Positions 6,006-6,122 of a stretch of DNA of 6,122 bases are shown one piece after another; within the stretch, counting starts at the first letter, position 1; every line of letters starts with the position of its first letter. A program made the translations under genes and the position numbers. The notes below the pieces were generated by a model. It saw only the letters and a program-made list of their open reading frames with translations, had not been told where the DNA came from and searched no databases. Origin of the DNA: an uncultured Selenomonadaceae bacterium (GTDB lineage: Bacteria > Bacillota > Negativicutes > Selenomonadales > Selenomonadaceae); NCBI GenBank assembly GCA_905236325.1, contig CAJOPJ010000028.1, positions 1 to 6,122 of the forward strand. Direction: 5' to 3'.

Positions 6006-6122
6006 TCAGCTACCGAGTTCCAATGTTACAATGACGCGCTGAACTAAATCTTTTGGTTCAAAAGGCTTTTTTATGTAGCCGGCGGGGAAAAGTTTTCCTG
6101 CTTTTATGACAGTTTCTTTGTC
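6006..6122 (-). CDS. Receiver-domain protein, C-terminal 38 codons (partial)
   Basis: Reading the reverse strand from 6122 gives 38 sense codons ending at TGA (6008-6006). The visible peptide includes AGYIKKPFEPKDLVQRV, the beta-5/alpha-5 end of a CheY-like receiver, where the second Lys of the KKPF motif (codon 6068-6066) is the conserved phosphorylation-site lysine. The protein stops about 18 residues after that Pro-Phe, so no output domain follows the receiver. It is therefore either a single-domain response regulator or a protein whose receiver is C-terminal, such as a hybrid kinase. The gene continues beyond the window. It converges on rodA, with 48 nt between the stops and the shared terminator in that gap. 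Confidence 0.8.
   Translation of the reverse strand, partial: DKETVIKAGKLFPAGYIKKPFEPKDLVQRVIVTLELGS

Overview
The window is an AT-rich, gene-dense stretch of a bacterial chromosome with five genes on the + strand and the tail of a sixth on the - strand. Third codon positions are mostly A/T, Shine-Dalgarno sites are AGGA/AAGGAG-type, TTG/GTG starts appear to be used, and terminators are compact hairpin plus T-run. A CopA with a C-terminal CopZ-like domain, a Gram-positive-style OmpR/histidine kinase pair and a RodA-type SEDS protein fit a low-GC member of the Bacillota. A Clostridia or Negativicutes member is possible, but this is inferred from composition and gene style, not from a marker gene.

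Layout. (1) 1-1168: the 3' part of a copper-exporting P1B-type ATPase (CopA) that continues in frame into a CopZ-like metal-binding domain. A strong internal Shine-Dalgarno and ATG could also yield the free 67-residue chaperone. An intrinsic terminator follows at about 1191-1218. (2) 1268-2728: a complete TrkH-family potassium channel subunit, with no trkA beside it. (3) 2742-2770: a near-consensus sigma-70-type promoter built into three tandem TTGATAA heptamers. (4) 2803-5957: an apparent operon of an OmpR-family response regulator, its membrane histidine kinase, and a RodA-type peptidoglycan polymerase, with gaps of 28 and 22 nt. It is closed by a terminator at 5968-5991 that looks functional in both directions. 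(5) 6006-6122: on the opposite strand, the last 38 codons of a receiver-domain protein, convergent with rodA.

How the genes may work together. The regulator, kinase and rodA look co-transcribed, which suggests a two-component system tied to cell elongation or envelope state. TrkH lies immediately upstream and has no visible terminator of its own, so some read-through is possible. The copper module is separated by its own terminator and is probably independent.

I see no mobile element, CRISPR array, rRNA or tRNA, and no clear evidence of a wholly new system. The most useful leads are the internal copZ start, the repeat-embedded promoter, the ATG-TGA-ATG overlap at the regulator start, and the kinase/rodA linkage.
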